64,000 bases of DNA from Macrostomum hystrix (taxonomy: Eukaryota > Platyhelminthes > Macrostomidae), in NCBI GenBank assembly GCA_950097015.1, contig CATNEN010000003.1:16042501-16106500 (forward strand), in the 5' to 3' direction. Below are positions 22,545 through 35,000 of this stretch, piece by piece. The notes beneath the pieces are model-generated. The model was not told where the DNA came from and ran no database searches. It saw nothing but the letters and a program-made list of their open reading frames with translations. The position numbers and the translations under genes were made by a program. Every line of letters starts with the position of its first letter. The stretch's first letter is position 1.

Positions 22545-25476
22545 ATGCCAATGAAATGCTGTCTTCCAAAGTGTACAAGTAACTACAAATCTGGTGAGAA
22601 GGTGACAGTGTATAGCTTTCCAAAGGATAAAGAAGACTACAGCATGTGGATCCGAGCTTTGCCACCAAATGTTAAGGTATGGTGCTATTGCTGCTATTGC
22701 ATATTCTTGTCTTGCTTAATTCACATGCTAATGGAACATTAGTACAATATGATATAATACTTACTGTTTTAGAGTCCATCTAAATACATGGGCATTTGCC
22801 AAAAACATTGGCCAACAAATGCACCAATGTTAAAGGTCAAGCGATTCATGCGCCCTATGGACCCACCAAGTGTATTCCCAAATCTTCCAACAGGCTCTCT
22901 TAGCCTGACTGAGCCAAGTAAGTATATCTCATAGCAAGGTTAAATATTACAGTTTGTACCAAATGATAGGCTTTCTATAATATTTTACTTAATTAAGTTT
23001 TTGTCTGATTTCATACCTTACATATTATTATTACTTCAGAGCACTCTAGAGATGTTCAACGCCGCGGTATTCTGTTAAACCAGCGGGCTCAAATTGCTGA
23101 TGAAATGGACTCATTCAATGAGACTGATCGGATTCACTCATGGAGTTCCTTTGTTGAGAAATCTGCCACCCTTGACTTCGTTGCAAATGAGTGGATAGTG
23201 CAGCGTGACGAATCATGTGTGCGATTTGTCCTTCTTTGGGAACTAAGAGTTGAATGCTCAATTTCAGTCATGTCCGACTTTTCTGTTATTGCAAATCGTC
23301 ATAACACCCCAGTGTCAGTGTCTGAGCTGCTGGGTTTTCAACATCGACTTGAGCGCTACAGCCAATTGGAAGCAGTACAAAATAAAGTTCGACAAGCTGA
23401 AGTAAATCCAATCAAGGAATTCAATGCATATTTGGACGCACTACAGCCACTTTGTCAGGAGCTGCAGAACCCGCGCCATTCATTCCTTGTTCGACAGCTG
23501 CAACTGAGTGTTGTTCAGCATCATGGCGTACGGTATGCTGCAAATGATATAATGACAGCTGCCAGAATGTACTTCACCAGTCGTGCTGGCTATCGTGCAA
23601 TGAGAGAGTTCGCCTGTCTACCACATCCAGACACTCTCAAACGTCATCTGGGTGGACTTGGCAGCATTGGAACCGACACCGACTGTCAGCAAATTGTCAA
23701 GTCGAATTTCGAACACAACACACCGTCTCAGTGCCTGTGCTCAATCATCTTTGATGAAGTGTATGTGCAACCTTCACTTCGTCTCAAAGGTGTCCATGTA
23801 GTTGGCTTTGCTGAGGATGTTCCACAGAAGCTTGCTCGGACTATTCTCGCCATTATGGTAAAACCATTTATGGGCGCACCTGCGTTTGTTGCCAGACTTG
23901 TGCCAATCTATAGTTTACAGCCTGCTTTTTTACACAGACAGGTTGTACGACTTATTGAAATTGTCCACGGCTGTGGTGGTACAGTTGTGAGCTTGATTTG
24001 CGATAATCACTTCACTAACCAGAACTGTTTCAAACTGTTTCATTGCGACACAAACACACCATGGCTTGCCGAAAACCCTGCAGACGCAGAGAAACCATTG
24101 TTTCTGTTGTTTGACACAGTGCATTTGTTTAAGAATATAAGAAATAATTGGTTCACTCAAGCGCACAAGGAGATCGATTTTCACCCATCAGCAGATAAGC
24201 AGGAACGTGTTTGCCGAGCACGCTGGAATGATATTGTTGAAATCGAGGAGCGATCCCGTGGACAAGTAGTTCGCCCGACTTCAGTCAACTCTGTCGCGTG
24301 CAATCCGTCTCCACTGGAGCGACAAAAGGTGTCACTAGTTGTCGACATCTTCAACGAGAAGACGGTTGCCGCACTTCGTGTTAACGGTCGCCATGACTCA
24401 GCCGACTTTGTGGACCATGTGGTCACCTTTTGGAAAATAGTTAATGTTAAATCACCAGAATCACACGTTGCCTTGAATGACAAACTTAGGGCTCCAATTA
24501 CGTCGGAAGAATCTAGCAGCTTGACACATTTACTTAATTTCTCCGCACTGGTGGAGCGCATGCCGGGTGGACGAGGTGCGGGACGCGGTCGGTCGCTCAC
24601 CACAGAGACGCGCAACGCTTTAATCCAGACAACAAGAGGTCTGGTGGGCCTCAGCAGACACCTTCTAACCAACCATCGATTTTCTTACGTTCTTCTTGGT
24701 GAGTTCTTTGCATTATTTACATGCAGCAATCAGTTTTTGAATAATTGTTGCTAGGGAATGAATTTAATGAATTGTGGGGATGCAGGTCACGGCTATCTAA
24801 TGGGTCACGAAATTGTCTTTAAGGTGTACTGCAATCAGACAGATTGGAGGCCGAGTTCGCTCTCTACCGCCAGGGCCACGGCGGGTGTTACTACATAACA
24901 GTCGAGCAAGTTATGGCCAGTGCTCGGCTGCACCGAATGAAATTGTACGGAGCGCTTCAGAACAGCTTTGAGGCTCATGAGCCGGCGACATGCTGTTCCG
25001 ATGGGATGAAGGACTCTGATCTAGAGGTGTTTGATCAGCTTCAAGACAAGATCAGCCACAATACAGATGAGGAGAATGCTTCTTTGTACTATATTTCCGG
25101 TTACATTGCTGCTAAAGAGCATCTTCCAGAAGTTTTTGAAGCATTTGCAACTGAGTTTCCTGGCGGTAGCGAATTTACATCGCTGCTATCTCGTGGCAAG
25201 CTCCGGCACCCGCCAGAGTGGCTTTTAGTTTTCTCCAGCCTGTGCTATGCTTTTTTCTCCTCTGTCAAGATCCACTGCGTCAACTATTGTGTCCGATCTT
25301 TTATTAACGTTTTTGAAGCTTTCATGGATGTAACTGTTTCAGATCCAGCTCAGGTTAGCCGCATTTCCAGGAGGTTAGCTAACACATTTTTTAAAGGACT
25401 CGTGCGTCGTGATTCGGACCATGTACGAGAGACGCCCGGCAGTGGACGGCGTCTGCGAAAGTTAGCATCAAGTTAG
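22545..25476 (+). CDS. P-element transposase with THAP domain
   Basis: Four exons: 22545-22676, 22773-22917, 23040-24698 and 24839-25476, joined by GT-AG introns in phases 0, 1 and 1. The total is 2,574 nt, 857 residues, with no internal stop. Residues 1 to about 85 form a THAP zinc-binding DNA-binding domain: C6, C10, then C53-x2-H56 in GICQKHW, and SVFPNLP at its end. The RNase H-like catalytic part follows: FDEVYVQPSL (Asp near 331), LICDNHFTNQN (Asp near 414), FDTVHLFKNIRNNW (Asp near 451), and an acidic block RLEAEFALYRQ (near 647-657) where the family has its last catalytic Glu. In animals P transposases cut and reinsert their own element using GTP. The last acceptor (24838) has a poor pyrimidine tract, so the exon 3-4 junction is the least certain. 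The first ATG was chosen because the THAP cysteines follow at once. Confidence 0.88.
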
Positions 25477-26035
25477 TTATGAGCTGTTTGTACGCTTTTT
25501 GAGAAATCCGTGACATTCTATCAACACACCGAGTTCGTATAAAACTTGAACACCCATTGTACACTTAGACACCTCTAATTTAAACAAACGAAGTGGACAC
25601 TGGAAAATATCGAAATATCCAACCAAAAATGCAATAAGCCAAAATCGGAGGCAACATAGCTCGTAGAATTGAAGCGAACATTGTTAATTGATTGAGCATG
25701 TAATTTGACCCATAGTCCATGGTTGTCCATGTTTTATACAGACCCAATTCACATTCACGTCATTGAATATGCTTATGCTTTCATAAGTTGGTTTATGCAT
25801 CTGTTGCTGCTTTCATACGTTGGTTTAAACATTTGTTGCTGCTTTCATAAGTTGGTTTCTGCATTTTACTGCTGTTGCCTACCCAATAGTTGCCACAGTT
25901 TCTATACACTATACACTATACACAGTCTTATATTTGCAGCCTTACATACATATTTGCCTTACTGTAGCTATCAATTGAGATTAAAGTACAATGAGCTGCT
26001 GTGCAACAAGCAACCAGTTCAGTTCAACATTTTTT

Positions 26036-26181
26036 GTTTCCAGTCCAACAACGATACATCGATTGTTATCAGCACTGGCATTGTGCCAGTTTCTCTGCTT
26101 TTGCTCTTTGTTATTTTATTGTTGAAAAGATCAGGGATGGCTTTTGAAAAGTACAGACTGACGGGCTTCGTTCTTTGTTAA
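26036..26181 (+). other. Hydrophobic frame inside the P element, possible captured membrane exon
   Basis: After an acceptor-like TTTGTTTCCAG, a frame of about 46 codons reads SNNDTSIVISTGIVPVSLLL and on through a long hydrophobic run, then a basic KRSG and a stop at 26179-26181. It loosely resembles the Ig gene's membrane exon (N.N.T....SGIV). However, it would be entered in phase 0, not phase 1, and it lies within the P element 3' of the transposase. It may be chance. Confidence 0.2.
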
Positions 26182-26493
26182 TCTCATCTCATTTTAATTG
26201 GATTACATTAGCTCAATTGTCGGAATTATCCTTTAAATATCCTAGCTTTATTGTTCTATAATAAAGAAGGGGGTAACAGTACCTTGCTGTACATTTCTCG
26301 CGAATACATGTAGTTGCAGCCGAAACTGTTCACTCATCTAAAAGAGGAATAAATTCTGAGCAACCCCGTGAAAAAACTAGACCTCTACATGCAACCATTT
26401 AAAAATAACAGCATTTTGAAAAATGGCCTTCAAAAAAATCTACACCATTCGGGAGTGCAGCGTCCTTCTACTTAAGTAGTCCTTGCTTACAAC

Positions 26494-27496
26494 TTCTGGA
26501 CTGTTAATTTCAATTGGAAATAAAAGTGATTAATTTAATGAAAATCAACAGCCAAGTCAAACTAATATTAGCCATAAAAATACTATACTTGTTAAAAAAG
26601 AAAAGTAAAATTACAGTAGATAGGCAAATAGATGGCTAAAATAGAATATTGGATAAGTTCATGACATATGATGTAGGGTTATTTTTCAATTTTTACACGT
26701 TACATTTCTTAGAAACATTTTCCCGCGCAAATTTATTATTTTGTTTTAATTTACGAAACTTTGTTTTAATGCACCAAATTTTGTTTAACTGCACCGAAAA
26801 ATAAAGGTTTTACTGAAGTCACGGATGTGAGGGGAGAAGTTTTACTATAAATACACGAATGAAAGAGAGAGAAAAGTAACCTCGTGCCTGACGAAGTTCT
26901 GATAAAGAAAGCTTGAATCTTTAAGTGTTCGTGTTAAAGAGTTATTTGAAAGAGACATTGCGAAAGAAAGAGTAGCCAGAGTGGAGAATAGCTGTAACTC
27001 TAGATCCACTGGAAAGCCCTATGAAGCCGACTGCAGATTGAATTGAAGACTAGATGAAAGACTGAATTAAAGACTGAATTAAAGACTGAATTAAAGATTG
27101 AATTTAAGACTGAAATTGAAGAGTAATTGAAGAGTGATAAAAACGGATAAAGACGAATAAAGACTGGTATAGAAAAAGTTATAAGTAAACAAGTAGAGGA
27201 GATAAATACCGGCCATATCGTAAACGCTACCAGATTGAATACATAACGCTACCATATTTGAATATCTAAACGCTACCAATTTGAATTGAAATAAGAAATA
27301 TATAAAGCGAATAATTAAAGACATTTATAAGATTGACAAAAGTATAAGAGGCCTGCAACAACTTTGGTGGCATATTAAATATTAGTACAACTTCGGTGGG
27401 ATCGTTATTTAGCCCTACAACACATAATAGCTAGCCATGTGCAAACCCTGAACCCAAAAAAATAATATGAATAGGAAATAAACAATTTCACTACAA
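26494..27496. other. Right interior of the P-like element, no gene
   Basis: AT-rich. A 12-bp tandem repeat (GACTGAATTAAA) runs from about 27058 to 27105, and AACGCTACCA-type motifs recur three times at 27225-27275. No coding region is recognised. Confidence 0.4.
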
Positions 27497-28288
27497 ATTA
27501 AAAAAACCCTTCAGTTAACAATGCCATTGTTTACATTAAAAAAATAGAAAATAAAAATAAGAACATATTGATAAAATCAGAGCAAATAACTATCATTGTT
27601 TAATAAATACTGAAAAAACTAGCTAATGTAAAGATAATGTCAATAGGCCTATAGCTAAAATAAGCTAAAGTCTAAAAACAAGAGTGAACAAGCTTGGTTT
27701 AAAATTAAATCACTTGCTTAGATTCATACATTTCATTAAGTATAAAAACTGTCAATTCTTAACAAGATAGATACTGTCTTGATTATTGATAAACATATAA
27801 CTAGGTCTAGGCATAGCTAGTAGGTCTATATGTAATATAGGTAGCTATATATTTAAATTTATTTTATATTGACAGGATAAAACTAAAATAAAGAAGCAGT
27901 GAGTTGGGCATACAATTATAAACAACTATTTTTTAATCATATATTGCTATTAAATAGATGCATCCGATTAAACAGAGATTGTAAAATTCAAGTTAGTCAC
28001 TAGTTAGCTTCATACTATAATTGCTGCATGATATAGTAACTAAAATAATATGAAGATCAATTATTCATGAAAAAATCTTCATAAAATTCGTCGAAGCAAC
28101 ATATTTTGTAAGTTATATCAAAAGAAGAGCTTTGTATCTGCTTCCAATATAAAGTTATCAACGTTTTAAAGTGAAAAAAGTGAAAAGTTTCTATCTCGCT
28201 AGTGTATTTTTCCGTAAAAATCAGCCTTTAATAAATTTTCTAAGAAACGAAGTGTCCCGTCCTTCTTCTAGTGGTCCTTGTGTCATAG

Positions 28289-28930
28289 TTGCTTGCAAAG
28301 TGTCAACAAAGCTTGAAGTTTGTCAATATCGGATGCAAATTGTCAGAAGTTTGTCAAAATAGGTTGAACATTTTAGCTAGCGCTGCCACAGACTGTCACA
28401 ATTGGATGCAACGATATCAATATCGAGTGCACCTTTTCTATAATAGAAAGTAAAAAGGTGTAACACTGTAGTCATCAATCTTTGAAAGGTGCCAGGGGCA
28501 TTGGAAGCCTCGGTCTTCTTTGACCTCGGGTCAGCGTGGAAAACACGGTTACTATACGCATTAAATATTTTCAGCGCGAATTTAAACTAGCTTATTATAA
28601 TAAAATGATTGAGAATTGAAACGAATTGAAATCTGAAATGATAAAAAGAGGTAAAAAACGATTTATAACACAAGCAAAGCAATCCATGAATTATGTTATT
28701 TTTTGCTCAATTTTATAACTGATTGTACTATTGCAACAATTTATTTTAATACAATTAAACTTTCAGTTGGCATGCAAAATATACAGAACTATAATATCAT
28801 CTTTATATTATTTTCTAGAATTAAGATACTTCAAAGATTAGTGAAGAAAACCAGCTAGGTGCTTGAAAAAGTGTCAAGCGTAAATGAAAGGCTTACGCTT
28901 AAACATCCACCAAATTATACTCACGCAGGC
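28289..28930. other. 3' flank of the Ig receptor gene
   Basis: 28289-28460 is the right remnant of the outer TIR element. The rest is the probable 3' untranslated region of the minus-strand Ig gene. AATAAA on the minus strand at 28745-28740, about 185 nt past the stop, is a candidate polyadenylation signal. Confidence 0.4.
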
Positions 28931-29049
28931 TTAGGAGCGTCTCATTGAAGCGTTGACGATGCAGACTGCGACAATACCGAAAGCCGTAATTGACAAAATC
29001 ACAATGCCAGATGTCATCATAATTGACATTCTAGTAGAGTTTTTATTAG
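28931..29049 (-). CDS. Membrane-anchor exon of the Ig receptor
   Basis: After TTTGCAG the exon enters in phase 1 and encodes NKNSTRMSIMMTSG, then a hydrophobic run ending IVAVCIVNASMRRS and TAA (28933-28931). The intron upstream of it (29050-29210) matches the introns upstream of Ig1 in triplets B and C, which shows where the duplication breakpoints fell. Confidence 0.75.
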
Positions 29050-32000
29050 CTGCAAAATTTACCAAAATTAAAGGAAATTTAGAATAACACGATAACAATT
29101 TAGAATAACTGCTTCTTTTAGGGATAAAAACTCTCTAAAAATGTAAGTGATCCTTGAATCAGGTAATCTAAATTACAATTACAAAAAAATGACAACGATT
29201 TTTCAGGCCTGCCCTATTTGTAAGCACATTACCGCCAAGTCAGAGGTACAATGTGTTAACAAACTACATTTAAACTGCACGCCTCCATCCAACAAGTAAA
29301 CTGTAAATTGTCATTTATCAAATCTAACTGACCCTCCTTAGTAGTAGCACATTACACTCCGCCCAGTCAGGGTGTGAATTTCAATAAATAAAAACCAACA
29401 GCCCAGTTCCGCTCCGCCCAGGGAGCGCTCATTCTCTTCATTAACAAAATCAGAACCCTCCGTCTAGACTGACTGCCAACAACCTCCGCCCACAATACAC
29501 TCCGATGTGCGAACAATGTGCGAAATCAGAGAGGCGGCCCTCTTTATCCTTGGCAGTCTCGCCGAGGCACTGTACACAGTTGAAACTGTACACAGAGGGA
29601 GATCAGAGAATATAATACTGTAGAGATGTATTTCATAGAATACTGAATTATATCGCTATTTCACGAGAACCCAATGCTTTTTTACAATTGCCAGGCGGTA
29701 GAAATTTTATTATGTAAGTTTAATTCAAGTATTGTGGCGAGTTGAGCCACGTAAAGGCGCACGAGGTAAAGGTCTTAAGTCTTAGCGGTGTACACTGGGC
29801 AGCCAGTCAACGCACAGCGTTCATGCACATAGCGCCGGCCTTCCTGGCCGGGGTTGGGGTGGCTGCCGGAGCGCGCACGCGTGTGTGGCGCGATCGCCAC
29901 AATATAATATTTAATTTTCTTGATATAAAGTACGAAACAAGTCTAAATTATTTTATTTCTAGCGACTAAGTGAAAAATTTAACTGTCGAAAATTAACTTA
30001 CAAACATGTGATTTTTTTATTCTAGTAAATCATTTTGAAGAAAAAAAGAAGAAAGTAAATGACAGTTTGATTAAAATAAATTTATAGTTTCAAACAATTG
30101 CTTTTGAAAGCATATGTTTTACCAAAAAACATATACTTTCATGTGTATCACATTAAAGATATGTTTTTACAAATAAAAGGAAAAAAGAAGTCATAAATGA
30201 AAGACTATACTGGGTGAATGGATAAATGAAAGAATTATGGGTGAAGGGATAAATGAAGGAATGGTTGAAGGGATAAATGAAGGAATGGATGAAGGGATAA
30301 TGAAGGAATGGATGAAGGGATAAATGAAGGAATGGATGAAGGGATAATGAAGGAATGGATAAATGAAGGAATGGATGAAGGGATAATTGAAGGAATGGAT
30401 GAAGGGATAAATGAAGGAATGGATGAAGGGATAAATGAAGGAATGGATGAAGGGATAAATGAAGGAATGGATGAAGGGATAAATGAAGGAATGTATGAAG
30501 GGATAAATGAAGGAATGGATGAAGGGATAAATGACGGAATGGATGAAGGGATAAATGAAGGAATGGATGAATGGATAAATGAAGGAACGAATGAAGGCAT
30601 AACTGAAGGAATGGATGAAGGGATAAATGAAGGAATGGATGAAGGGATAAATGAAGGAATGGATGAAGGGATAAATGAAGGAATGTATGAAGGGATAAAT
30701 GAAGGAATGGATGAAGGGATAAATGACGGAATGGATGAAGGGATAAATGAAGGAATGGATGAATGGATAAATGAAGGAACGAATGAAGGCATAACTGAAG
30801 GAATGGATGAAGGGATAAATGAAGGAATGGATGAAGGGATAAATGAAGGAATGGATGAAGGGATAAATGAAGGAATGGATGAAGGGATAAATGAAGGAAT
30901 GGATGAAGGGATAATGAAGGAATGGATGAAGGGAAAAATGAAGGAATGGATGAAGGGATAAATGAAGGAATGGATGAAGGGATAAATGAAGGAATGGATA
31001 AATGAAGGAATGGATGAAGGGACAAATGAAGGAATGGATGAATGGATAAATGAAGGAACGAATGAAGGCATAACTGAAGGAATGGATGAAGGGATAAATG
31101 AAGGAATGGATGAAGGGATAAATGAAGGAATGGATGAAGGGATAAATGAAGGAATGGATGAAGGGATAAATGAAGGAATGGATGAATGGATAAATGAAGG
31201 AACGAATGAAGGCATAACTGAAGGAATGGATGAAGGGATAAATGAAGGAATGGATGAAGGGATAAATGAAGGAATGGATGAAGGGATAAATGAAGGAATG
31301 GATGAAGGGATAAATGAAAGACTAAGACTGGATGAATGGAGATAAATTAAGGAATGGAAGGAACAAATGAAGGGATAAACGCAGATATGGAGGAAGAAAT
31401 AGATAAGGTACAGGTTATAAGAAATACAATAAGATCAGTTCTGAACTCACAAACTAGAGCCACAGAGGCCTTGTACGGTGTAGCCATATTGCTGACGTGA
31501 CACTGGAAATTCAACTTGGCGTCCTTGATCTCAGCAGCCTTGTCGCTGAGTTTAACATAGGCGTGCGACATGCCAAGTGTCTCCCTGTACTTCGGATATC
31601 CTTCCTGTAGCAGGGCGGTGTCAAAGTCGGTAATTCTTAAAGGCATGCTAGGATTATTCCTAGCCGAACAGATGGGCACTTCGTCGGTGGTTTGAATCAG
31701 AATTTCGGTCGGTATTGTCATCTCGCTGTGGATGGCTGGATCTGAAAATAAAATCATCGTAGGATAAGATTTTGCACTGTGCGAAATCAAGCATTTTTAG
31801 TGCTGTCTACAAGTATCTAGTACAGTTTCAGTACAGAATTTCAAAGTAGTTGAATCTAGTGCAGTCTAGCAATAATCTATTGCAGTCCAGCAAGAATCTA
31901 TTGCCGTCTAGCAAGAATCTAGTGCAGTCTAGCGAGAATCAACTGCAGTCTAGCAAAAATCTATTGTCGTCTAGCAAGAATCTACTGCAGTCTAGCAAGA

Positions 32001-35000
32001 TTGTATTGCAGTCTAGCAAGAATCTATTGCCGTCTAGCAAGAATCGACTGCAGTCTAGCAAGAATCTATTGCCGTCTAGCAAGAATCGACTGCAGTCTAG
32101 CAAGAATCTATTGTCGTCTAGCAAGAATCGACTGCAGTCTAGCAAGAATCTATTGTCGTCTAGCAAGAATCTAATGCAGTCTAGCAAGAATCTATTGCCG
32201 TCTAGCAAGAATCTACCGCAGTTTAGCAAGAATCTACCGCAGTCTAGCAAGAATCGACTGCAGTCTAGCAAGAATCTATTGTTGTCTAGCAAGAATCGAC
32301 TGCAGTCTAGCAAGAATCTATTGTCGTCTAGCAAGAATCGACTGCAGTCTAGCAAGAATCTATTGTCGTCTAGCAAGAATCTAATGCAGTCTAGCAAGAA
32401 TCTATTGTCGTCTAGCAAGAATCTACTGCAGTCTAGCAAGATTCTACTGCAGTCTAGCAAGAATCTATTGCCGTCTAGCAAGAATCTACTGCAGTCTAGC
32501 AAGAATCTAATGCAGTCTAGCAAGAATCTATTGTCGTCTAGCAAGATTCTACTGCAGTCTAGCAAGATTCTACTGCAGTCTAGCAAGAATCTATTGCCGT
32601 CTAGCAAGAATCTACTGCAGTCTAGCAAGAATCTAATGCAGTCTAGCAAGAATCTATTGCCGTCTAGCAAGAATCGACTGCAGTCTAGCAAGAATCGACT
32701 GCAGTCTAGCAAGAATCGACTGCAGTCTAGCAAGAATCTATTGTCGTCTAGCAATAATCGAATGCATTAGCTGTGTCAGAATTCATATTTCAATGTTTGT
32801 GTCACTCGTGCCCCCCCGAACCTGTCGGATTATAATCCTCCAATTCTTCGCCTCTTTTGGGCCTTCGCCTTCGTCTTACGTTTTCATGTACTTTTAGTCC
32901 CTTCAGCACCTTAGTTGCAGCTAAACTTATTTATTGTCTATGAACTCATCCTTTGCGTTTACCACCTTTATATCTATGTGCAAGACCTCCTCTCTGATGC
33001 AGGTTGCTTTTAGCTTTGCTCCCCTCTAGCGTGTCCAATATTCTTCTCTCTGCCCTTTTGCTTCCACTGCCACTAAATAAACTCTATCCAAACTGTTAAT
33101 TAGTTTGTTGTCCAAGCGACAACCTGTATATTAACTGACTTTTATTAGCTTCAGATTCTATCACATGCATTCTTTATTACGTGAATAATTTATTAGCTAC
33201 CTGAAACATTCTGAAGATACTGCATGAAGATACTAGAACTAGAATTTAATATTCCCTTAACAAAAAGCCGAGCTGCAACTATTGTGTAGGGCATTTAAAA
33301 GTTGTGTATAGCTCTCAGTCTTTTGAAAAAAATTGAACTCCCATTCTCTTGAGCAGAATTTGAAAGAGCTTATTACTTTAAAGATTACTTTGAAGATTCG
33401 AACCAGCGAACCCACTCGACACTCACAAGTAGCCAGTAGTACAATCTGTTTTGTCTGCCTCTCGCCGAATCCGTTAAACACTTCGCAGCGGAAGTTAACA
33501 ATCGGCTCTCTCGGCAATGTCTCGTGGAATTCCACCGCGTGGCCAACTGTGAGATTTGTGCGATTCTCTCGGCCGCTGATGCTCACTACGAAGCCGGGCT
33601 CCGGCGTGGCCTTTGGCGTCTCGCATTGGATTTTAATGCTGGTGCCAGCCGCCAGCTGGCAGATAAGACAGGTGGGGAGGTGGGGGAAACTCATCATTTG
33701 GTGTCAGCCGCCAGCTGGCAGATAAGTCAGGTTGGGAGCTGGGGCAAACTCATCATTTGGTGTCAGCCGCCAGCTGGCAGATAAGACAGGTGAGGAGCTG
33801 GGAGAAACTCATCATTTGGTGTCAGCCGCCAGCTGGCAGATAAGACAGGTGGGTAAGAGTATCTGAGTTTGATGGTGTCAGTACATCTGTCCTGACTATC
33901 TTTAGGCAGTGAAACCACACTCACATTGTGCCTTGTATGTAACAGGAGTAAAGTCGGGACAGGGGGTAAGATATGAAGATGAGGGGGTGGAAAGTGATAC
34001 AAACAGCTAGTCAATCAGAGACGAGGGAGAGGAGAGTGAAGTAAGGGTTAGCTAAGAAGTTGAACACATATAGGGATAGAGAAAGCAGATGGAGCGAGCG
34101 AGTGTAAACTAACACAGAGCAAAGGGGGAAGTAATAACAGGTATCACACAAGCTCATTAATTTATCTCACCTCAGTTCCGTTGGCAATCGCAATGCTAGT
34201 TTCCTTGTTGAGAATGCGGAATTCGCTTATTGGTGGAGTTTTATCGCCAACAGTTAGACGGACGTGCGAGGAGTTTTGGATAAATCTCCAGCTGCGGCCA
34301 AAATGCTCCACCTTGCAATAGTAATCTCCGTGCATGGTGTCTCGCTGTGCCAGGACGTCTTTGATAATCAAAGAATCGCATGTAGTTTCGTTTGTGTTGC
34401 ATGCAGATAAATTACAATACTTGAAGATAAATTTCTTTTTCTGACAATTGTACTGAACATCAGCAACTTTCTTCGTTCCAAGCATCAGAGTGTAGTAGAC
34501 ACCAATTGAATTGGTGTTTGGTGCCAGACCAGAGCAGTTGAAGCTAACTCGATCGTCAGTGACGGCTAAACTTGGCTCCACCTTCAATGTCACTAGCGTT
34601 TTTTTAGCTGCAAATTTTGATTAAAAACCGAAGGAAAATTAGAATAACAGAGCGAAACTCCTTTTGGGGATAAAACTCTCATCGCCCGAATTCCACAAAT
34701 TATACTTAAACGATGCTAAGTGAACCCCCTGATCCTTAAATCAGGTGAACTCAATTTGACGACGACGATTTTTCAGGCCTGCCCTATTTGTAAGCACATT
34801 ACCGCCAAGTCAGAGGTACAATGTGTTAACAAACTACATTTAAACTGCACGCCTCCATCCAACAAGTAAACTGTAAATTGTCATTTATCAAATCTAACTG
34901 ACCCTCCTTAGTAGTAGCACATTACACTCCGCCCAGTCAGGGTGTGAATTTCAATAAATAAAAACCAACAGCCCAGTTCCGCTCCGCCCAGGGAGCGCTC

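Larger units (their letters stand above)
21473..26485 (+). mobile_element. Complete P element, 5,013 bp, with 8-bp target duplication
   Basis: The ends are inverted repeats beginning CAAGGACTACTTAAGTA (17 bp perfect), then after an 8-bp insertion on the left the match resumes (AGAAGGACGCTGCACTC, TTTTTTGAAGGCCA). CTTACAAC occurs at 21465-21472 and again at 26486-26493, an exact 8-bp duplication. A four-exon transposase gene lies inside. The element sits within the P-like element 18771-28280. Confidence 0.92.
18771..28280. mobile_element. P-like element with ~785-bp terminal inverted repeats
   Basis: Both ends begin CAAGGACCACTAGAAGAAG and match as inverted repeats over about 785 bp (18771-19560 against 27497-28280) with few differences. 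The flanking 8-mers are identical: TGTCATAG at 18763-18770 and at 28281-28288, the 8-bp target duplication of P elements. The terminal sequence is clearly related to the inner P element (CAAGGACTACTTAAGTAG). Without the inner insertion it would be about 4.5 kb. No transposase of its own was seen, so it is probably mobilised in trans. Confidence 0.85.
18269..28460. mobile_element. Outer Tc1/IS630-like TIR element, interrupted by a P-like element
   Basis: The two ends are inverted copies: 18269 onward (CACCTTTTTACTTTCTATTA) and 28460 downward, matching for about 150 bp including CACTCGATATTGA and TGGCAGCGCTAGCTAAAAT. Each end abuts a TA (18267-18268, 28461-28462), the Tc1/mariner/IS630 target duplication. 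The left half is about 500 bp and the right half about 180 bp before the inserted P-like element. A transposase fragment in the left half supports the family. The element is non-autonomous in this copy. Confidence 0.65.

Noticed and set aside
25705-26035. Upstream part of the hydrophobic frame in the P element as a gene
   Set aside because: Composition is low in complexity, with repeated TTTCATAAGTTGG-type stretches and no domain. Only the last part after the acceptor-like site was kept, at low confidence.
29742-29969. 75-codon frame identical in two places (also 35312-35539)
   Set aside because: Identity is explained by duplication of the whole intron segment. No domain, and it overlaps a GC-rich TIR insert.
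30153-31345. Long open frames on both strands through the 24-bp array (up to 326 codons)
   Set aside because: The period is a multiple of 3, so any frame without a stop in one unit stays open. The array lies in an intron and its length differs in homologous introns.
31850-32770. 306- and 271-codon frames in the 21-bp array
   Set aside because: Same cause; the peptides are simple seven-residue repeats on both strands within an intron.
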